From Cryptomeria japonica (Eukaryota > Streptophyta > Pinopsida > Cupressales > Cupressaceae): a stretch of 64,000 nucleotides of DNA. The notes beneath the pieces are model-generated. The model was given only the letters and a program-made list of their open reading frames with translations, had not been told where the DNA came from and searched no databases. The position numbers and the translations under genes are program-made. The DNA lies in NCBI RefSeq assembly GCF_030272615.1, contig NC_081409.1:20586260-20650259 (forward strand), given 5' to 3'. Shown piece after piece: positions 58,390-64,000 of this stretch (positions are counted from its first letter, which is position 1; every line of letters begins with the position of its first letter).

Positions 58390-58950
58390 CTCATGTTCTT
58401 GATTAGACGAATGTCCCTCAATCTCAATGTCACCTCTATCAATGAGATCTTGTATTATGTTCTTCAGTCAATGACAATTTCCTGTCTTATGACCCTTGCT
58501 CTTATGAAATTCACAATACTCATCATCATTCCACCAATTTGGTTTAACCTTTGGTTCATATGGAGGAAAATCTGGAACTGTGATTACCTTGTTTGCCACA
58601 AGCTTCTTGAAAACTGACTCAAGTGGTTCTCCCAATGGAGTGTACTTCCTTCATGATCTAGAAGTTGTTTGAGTATTCACTTGATTGTTTGTAGAACTTG
58701 ATCTCGAAAAGATGAATTTGGGTCGCATTGTGTTGGCATCAACAACACCATAATTGACTGTGTTCTTGTTTTTATTCCAAAATCTTGGCTTGTCTTTTCC
58801 TTTAAAGTCATCTTTGTTTTCCTTGAATATCTTGATGAATCCTTGTTCAATTAGGACCTTTTCTGTCGCTAAGCCTTTTTCAATAATGTCCTTGAAGGTG
58901 GACAAACAAGCTTTCCTTAGATCATAGCCAATGTCTTTGTTAACATTCTG
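58390..58950 (-). pseudogene. Gag C-terminal fragment with zinc knuckle (element B)
   Basis: Begins abruptly at the LTR edge with DIGYDLRKACLSTFKDII, aligned to the capsid end of A. KFW/RFWNKNK region follows, then CEFHKSKGHKTGNC zinc knuckle (about 58467-58522). One TAG (about 58651) and one TGA (about 58468, CGA to TGA). The N-terminal gag is deleted. Confidence 0.8.
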
Positions 58951-59711
58951 GGATAACAACAATAATGATATTGAAAGGCTAAATGAATTCAACCACAAAA
59001 CCCTAGCCTAACAACAACAAAGATCCACCATAACATATGAAGATTACCTAAGACAATGCAAATCAAACAAAATAAAAAAGATTATACCATCACATGTCCA
59101 ATAGGGTTTGGATCTCCATTCTTCCTATCTCCATTGATCTTGCTTGATATATTTGCTCTCAGATTTTATGTGCACAAGAGCTCAACAAAGAACGAAATGT
59201 GGTTGCAAGTAGGATCGTAGTGTAGTCCAGTGTATAAAAGATGATTCATAGGATGATTAGGGTTTGATAATGAAGGAAGCATCTCCTTATATAGAAGACA
59301 CTATATGAAATGGAGGGATAAGATTGAGAGGTGTAAAAGGAGGTCGGCTATGATTAGAGGGTAGGTCAAAGAAAATAATAAAATAATGAAAGAGGTAGGT
59401 AGTGTATGAATTAAGAGATGAATGACATGTGTCATGGGTAGAAAAGGCTAATGACTTAATTAAATAAATAAATATTTATTTAATTAATAGAAGAAGTGGG
59501 ATAATTAAATAAATAAAATATTTATTTAATTTAGGAAAAGGATAATTTAAATAAATAAATGTATTTATTTAAATGAGAAATAAGGCTAGAAGAGGATAAA
59601 TGAATTAATTAAATAAATAAGGATTTATTTAATTAATAGAAGAATTAAGCTTAGATAATTAAATAAATAAAATATTTATTTAATTAGACATGACAATTTT
59701 GGGTGTCTACA
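58951..59711 (-). repeat. Element B 5' LTR, 3' end truncated (761 bp)
   Basis: Identical in plan to 47116-47893 but begins at GGATAACAAC, missing the 16 terminal bases. It is joined directly to gag instead of a PBS. Confidence 0.93.
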
Positions 59712-59716
59712 GCTGA
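59712..59716. repeat. Target-site duplication of element B, right copy (gctga)
   Basis: Identical to 47111-47115. Element C RT continues after it. Confidence 0.92.
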
Positions 59717-60430
59717 TTAATCTGAAAATGTGTAGTTTCATGAAGAAGGAGCTTGTATACTTGGGTTTTGTGATATCTACTAATGGATTGAAGATGGACC
59801 CTGAGAAGGTGAAAGTGATTGTTCAATGGCCTACACTGGAAAGTATTGGAGAGGTAAGATCATTTCATGGACTGGCCAGTTTCTACCGAAAGTTCATTAG
59901 AAATTTAAGTGCAATTTTAGCCCTATGACTAAGACAACGAGGGAAGACCAGAAGGATTTTAAGTGGACTGTTGGAGCAAAGTGGAGTTTTGAATTATTGA
60001 AGAAAAAGGTGACTGAGAAACTCTTGTTAGCCTTACCGAATTTTAGTAAAGTCTTTTAGGTGGATTGTGATGCTAGTGGAAGTGCAATTGGAGATGTGTT
60101 GACCCAAGAAGGAAGACCTGTAGCATATTTCAGTGAGATGTTGAATAATGCAAGAAGAAGATATTTAGTGTATGATCAAGAGTTCTATTCCATAGTTCAA
60201 TCCTTGAAGAAGTGGAGACACTATTTATTGCCTATGGAGTTTGTGTTGTACACAGATCATTAGGCTTTGCAGTATTTGAGCAGTTAGAGTAAATTGAATC
60301 AGAGACATATGAGATGGGTTGAGTTTATACAAAGTTATACTTTTGTTTTAAAACACCAGAGTGAGAAGTCAAATAAGGTCGTTGATGCCTTGATTAGAAG
60401 AAGAAATTTGATAACAGAGATGAGAGTTGT
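59717..60430 (+). pseudogene. RT end and RNase H (element C)
   Basis: LKMCSFMKKELVYLGFVIS, RSFHGLASFYRKFI (RT thumb/connection), a one-base loss near 59925, then RNase H: VDCDASGSAIGDVLTQ, RPVAYFSEML, LVYDQEFYSIVQSLKKWRHYL, FVLYTDH, then LNQRHMRWVEFI. TAG codons at 60058, 60261 and 60285 stand for Gln. Confidence 0.9.
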
Positions 60431-61640
60431 AGTATTGGGATTTGATGAATTGAAGACCCTATATGCGGAAGACCCTGATTTTGCAGAACCTTGGAGAGCT
60501 TGTGTTGAACCTGTTATTGTAGATCGGAGTAAGCGGTTGGATTATTTCATTTAGGATGAAATTTTGTTTAGGGGAAATCAATTGTATATACCCCAGAGTT
60601 CTATGACAGATAGTTTGATCAAGGAGAAACATAGTGGAGGATTGGCAGGACATTTTGGGATTGATAAGACATTAGCTTTGGTGAGAGAGAATTACTTTTG
60701 GCTTCAGACTCATAAGGATGTCAGGAAATTTGTTCAAAGTTGTAGAATTTGTCAAGTTGCAAAAGGAAGTAGTTAGAATACTGAACTATATAAGTCTTTG
60801 ATAGTACCAGAGAGACCTTGGGAAGATATAAGCATGGATTTCATATTAGGATTACCAAAGACTCAGAGAGGAAATGATTCTATATTTGTGGTGGTGGATA
60901 GATTTTCAAAGATGACACATTTTATACCTTGTAAGAAGACAATAGATGTAGCTCATGCGAGAAATCTATTTTTCAAAGAAGTTGTGAGATTGCATGGGTT
61001 ATCGAAGAGCATTGTTTTAGACAGAGATACTAAGTTTGTTGGTTATACACGTTGGAAGAAGATGAAGACAGATTTGAAGTTCAGTTCTACATTTCACCCA
61101 TAGATAGATGGACAGACTGAGGTTGTGAATTGGAGTTTGGAAAATTTGCTGAGATGTTTGAGTGGAGATAAACCCACAAGTTGGGGTTTGATATTGGCGC
61201 AAGCAGAGTTTGCATTTAATAATTCAGTAAATTGGAGTACAGGGAAGACACCATTTGAGATAGTTACTGGAGTGAATCCTAAGGGAGTTTTAGAATTGAA
61301 GGATATCAGTCATGAAGCTAAGAAGAGTGCAGAAGAAGAAACATTTGCAGATCATATGGAGGCACTACATTCAGAGGTAAAGCAACATTTGGAAGATATG
61401 AACCAGAATTATAAGGAGAAGGTAGATGAGAAAAGAAGGCATAAGGAATTTGAAGTTGGAGATGAAGCGATGGTATATCTGAGAAAGGGGATATTTCCTG
61501 TTGGAACCTATAATAAGTTGAGGATGAAGAAGTTTGGACCATGTAAGAGCTTGAGGAAGTTTTATTCAGGTAATGCATATGAAGTTGAGCTACCGGAAAC
61601 CATGGACATATCACCTATTTTTAATATTGCAGATCTTTAT
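60431..61640 (+). pseudogene. Integrase (element C)
   Basis: Zinc region with HFGIDKTLALV and CRICQVAK, core with [12 protein letters not shown] (first Asp), [10 protein letters not shown] (second Asp), and LAQAEFAFNNSVNWSTGKTPFE (Glu region near 61205). TAGs at 60553, 60774 and 61101 stand for Gln. The C-terminal part has FEVGDEAMVYLRKG. Confidence 0.9.
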
Positions 61641-61901
61641 TAATATCATGAGACAAAACTCAGTGAAAGTGAACCAGAATTGAATCAATTTCCTGATAAG
61701 AAACCAAATGAGATTGAAGAAGTTTTAGATAGAAGAGTCAGTAAGAGAACACACAACAATTAGTACAGAGAGTATCTTGTGAAGTGGAAAGGAAGACCAA
61801 TTGAGGATTCTTCTTGGATTTCTCAGGCTGAGGTAGACCATCTTAGTTTTCCTCTAGCCCTTGCAAAGTGAGGGACTCACTTTTCATTAATCCTGGATGT
61901 T
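61641..61901 (+). pseudogene. Chromodomain and 3' end (element C)
   Basis: EYLVKWKGRPIEDSSWI at about 61770-61820 is a chromodomain core with aromatic positions, diagnostic of chromoviruses. TAA near 61641 and TAG near 61761 stand for Gln. A stop at 61869 ends it. The purine-rich GCAAAGTGAGGGA (61864-61876) may be a worn PPT. Confidence 0.85.
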
Positions 61902-62690
61902 TGATGCAGGAGCATCCCTGGTTCTTGGCAATCTTGCATCACCCAAAAATATTTCCTTTCAGTTTCTTTGTTCTTTTCAGAAGTTTTGTTTCTAAGATTT
62001 ATCAGATACCTTGGCATTGATCATTTCTCTTGCGAAGCTAGATTTGAACTTCATTCTTGTTCATCTTTCTTATTCTGGACCCGTGTTTCATTTTGATCTC
62101 TTTTTGGCAAGTTATCACTTCTGGATTGACTGATAATTTTATGTTTTCCCGGATGCTCGAGCTTAGTGACTAGTTGGTGTTCCTGGATCTTGTAGAGCGA
62201 TTTATTTATTTATGGAGCTGACTTATCATATGTAGAATGATCTTCGATGCTTGGCTGACCCTCATTGGTCCACGCTTTGTGGTAATTCTTTTCCGAAGGA
62301 TTTTCATCTCATCTTTGGGCCAACCTATCTGCACGTTTCATTTTCCTTGCTTTGGGGAAGGTGGAATTTCTTGGCTGACTTGGAGGTTCCTGGATGCTAT
62401 ATAATGATGTATTTGATCATAGTAGAAGGAGTATCAAAGATATAAAGCAATAGATTGTAGTTTGAATTTGATGTTTGCTTCTGGATTGATGCATATGGAT
62501 GTACTTCTGTAATAAGGCAGTTGCCTGCATGTAAGCTGAATGTTACCCACAATTGTGTTTGAATTGATGAATTGCTCCACACTTGATTTGGCACTCTCTC
62601 TCTCTCTCTCCTATGTTGTTTGTGTTGTTTTGATCTTGTTGCATGGACCGGACTTCCTCTTCAAGGATCCTCTTATCTGTGGCTGCACCA
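61902..62690 (+). repeat. Element C 3' LTR (789 bp)
   Basis: TGATGCAGG to GGCTGCACCA, partner of 37275-38073. Confidence 0.92.
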
Positions 62691-62695
62691 AAAAT
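62691..62695. repeat. Target-site duplication of element C, right copy (aaaat)
   Basis: Directly after the LTR end. Matches 37270-37274. Confidence 0.85.
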
Positions 62696-63059
62696 TCTGA
62701 AAAATATATATGCATTAGGTATTGATGTCCTCTTTCTAATAAAAAAATTGAATTTTGATATATACGAAGCAAGTTATAAGTTTGGACATACATCTATGTC
62801 TAAAGTATAATTAGTTCAAATTCAAAACTTAATAAAATAAAAAATATTCAACATATCAGTATGAATCCAATTGCATGCCTTAGGTATTAATGTTACAAAC
62901 CTAAATTTGAAAGAATCAAGTTTTATCATTTCTAGAAAAAAAGTAATGCTTTATAGAATGCACATCACTCTTAAAAAAATTGTTTGCTTTTAAAAACTAG
63001 TTTTCAAAGAAGATAGAAAAATGAATACAAATTGTTACTACTTATCAACTTGCCATTAG
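62696..63059. other. AT-rich spacer
   Basis: Nothing recognised. Confidence 0.6.
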
Positions 63060-64000
63060 TTTCATGTCAAAGTTATTCTATATACTCTAGTCGGTTATCT
63101 CTACCGAGACATTCAGTCGGTATGCACAGTCTAGTCAGTTATTGAAGAAAGTAGTCTCAAAACGTAGTATACACCGAGCTGTCTACCGAGTATCATTTCA
63201 TGTCTACCAAGCAGCAAAGATGACACACCAAGTTGATATACACCGAGTGAAACGTGTTACCAGATTCATTGAACCTGGACATACATATGAAAACATGTTA
63301 CAAGATCGAGGAACATCTAACCGTTATCACATTGGAAATTGCACTTAAAGATTGTGTATGATTTTGAGGTCATCTAACCAATGAAATAATTTGCATGGTT
63401 ATTCACTCGATAAATCATATTTGTAAGATCGAAGCAATGATGGATCACCGTCATAAGAGATCTATTTATACAACATGAGTTAAGAATTAAAAAGTGTGTG
63501 CGTGCATGAGTGCAAGAAGACTGTTACAGAGACACAGAGGTCACCGAGAAGGTTTTCAGAGAACAGTTGAAGAATAGAGTAAACATAAGGGTTCACCGAG
63601 TTACTATATGGGTTACCGAGGTATGCTATGAGCAAGGTAACTTATTCTGAGCACATAGAATCCGCTATAACATTCCAGATGTAAAGTTTTAGATATTTGT
63701 AGTGATTTTATTGTAATATTTTAAAGTTGTAAGAGAAACCTTTAACAGGGTAAAAGACTCTAATCAATTCTATAAATTGTAAAGCCTCTAACCAGGTGCA
63801 GCATTTAGAAGAAGTGTTGTGAAATCCTTTAGTAAGGTAGATCTAACAGATCTTGTTACTCCTAATAGGGTAAGCTATTAGAAATAGCTAAACATGTAGC
63901 TCTAACCGAGCACTCTTTATTATTGCAGTAGTGAAGTTGTGGGTGCCATCCCCACCGCAATTTTTCTCTCTAACCAAGAGTTTCTGCATAACCAAAATAT
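63060..64000 (+). mobile_element. Probable copia-type LTR, right end outside the window
   Basis: Contains the closing pattern of plant copia LTRs near the window end (TGGGTGCCATCCCCACCGC, then CTAACCAAGAGTTTCTGC), and CTATTTATACAACATG near 63470 as a TATA-like site. ACCGAG recurs at least eight times between 63100 and 63910. No coding. The left boundary is not fixed. Confidence 0.45.

Larger units (their letters stand above)
47116..59711 (-). mobile_element. Element B: Tat-lineage Ty3/gypsy retrotransposon with antisense PMD gene, 5'-deleted
   Basis: 12.6 kb, minus strand, inserted in the RT of element C with a 5-bp TSD. From right: 5' LTR (truncated at its inner end), gag C-terminal part, protease, G-patch, RT, two RNase H domains, integrase, plus-strand PMD gene, polypurine tract, 3' LTR. 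PBS, leader and gag N-terminus are missing. Pol is one frame from 58950 to about 53665, interrupted mainly by TAG codons, then a one-base shift in integrase. Same lineage and same gene plan as element A, but a different LTR family. Confidence 0.93.
37275..62690 (+). mobile_element. Element C: Ty3/gypsy chromovirus, split by elements D and B
   Basis: LTRs 37275-38073 and 61902-62690 and a 5-bp TSD define it. Total span 25.4 kb, but only about 6.2 kb is its own. D occupies 38596-45258 inside gag and B occupies 47116-59711 inside reverse transcriptase. Removing each with one TSD copy restores continuous host reading. Domain order gag, protease, RT, RNase H, integrase, chromodomain identifies a chromovirus. 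It is the oldest of the three, with visibly more LTR divergence than B. Confidence 0.93.

Noticed and set aside
58330-58617. Plus-strand frame with hydrophobic stretches near element B gag
   Set aside because: Antisense of the zinc-knuckle region. The gag reading on the other strand has clear motifs.

Overview
This window is repeat-dominated nuclear DNA from a land plant. I see no ordinary single-copy host gene. It contains several LTR retrotransposons nested in one another, two LINE pieces, a candidate DNA transposon, microsatellites and AT-rich spacer. Tat-lineage Ty3/gypsy elements with two RNase H domains, very large element sizes and plant-type splice sites suggest a big plant genome, probably a gymnosperm. 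The species assignment is inference.

Layout. 1-2712: 3' end of a LINE with a long intact reverse transcriptase frame. 2713-9600: AT-rich spacer with a foldback carrying a 5S-rRNA-like core, two related half copies, and a LINE ORF1 fragment. 9853-28224: element A, an 18.4 kb Tat-lineage element on the minus strand with TSD tcacc, inserted into what looks like the LTR of a decayed copia element whose pol remnant lies at 28620-29905. 30080-37009: candidate DNA transposon with CT/GA-rich inverted subterminal arrays. 37275-62690: element C, an old plus-strand chromovirus with TSD aaaat. Two later insertions split it: element D (38596-45258, copia-type, no pol, TSD gtgag) in gag, and element B (47116-59711, Tat-lineage, minus strand, TSD gctga) in reverse transcriptase. 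63060-64000: a copia-type LTR running off the window.

The most interesting content is shared by A and B. Each carries, between integrase and 3' LTR and on the strand opposite gag-pol, a gene-like unit with the same plan. The plan is a conserved CTCGAGAGAT block, a TATA box, a short arginine-rich exon 1 ending in a GTAAGT donor, an intron of about 0.9-1.1 kb full of short repeat arrays, then a long exon 2. Exon 2 encodes a plant mobile domain (PMD) followed by a low-complexity linker and a C-terminal charged helix. The B intron holds eight 25-nt hairpin units whose stems change in compensating pairs. The A intron shares a TTAGCGC-type array with the sense-strand leader of the same element.

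Most retroelement frames are broken, mainly by TAG codons where CAG (sometimes TGG) is expected. This fits deamination of methylated cytosine at CHG sites. Element B has lost its PBS, gag N-terminus and the end of one LTR, yet its LTRs are nearly identical.
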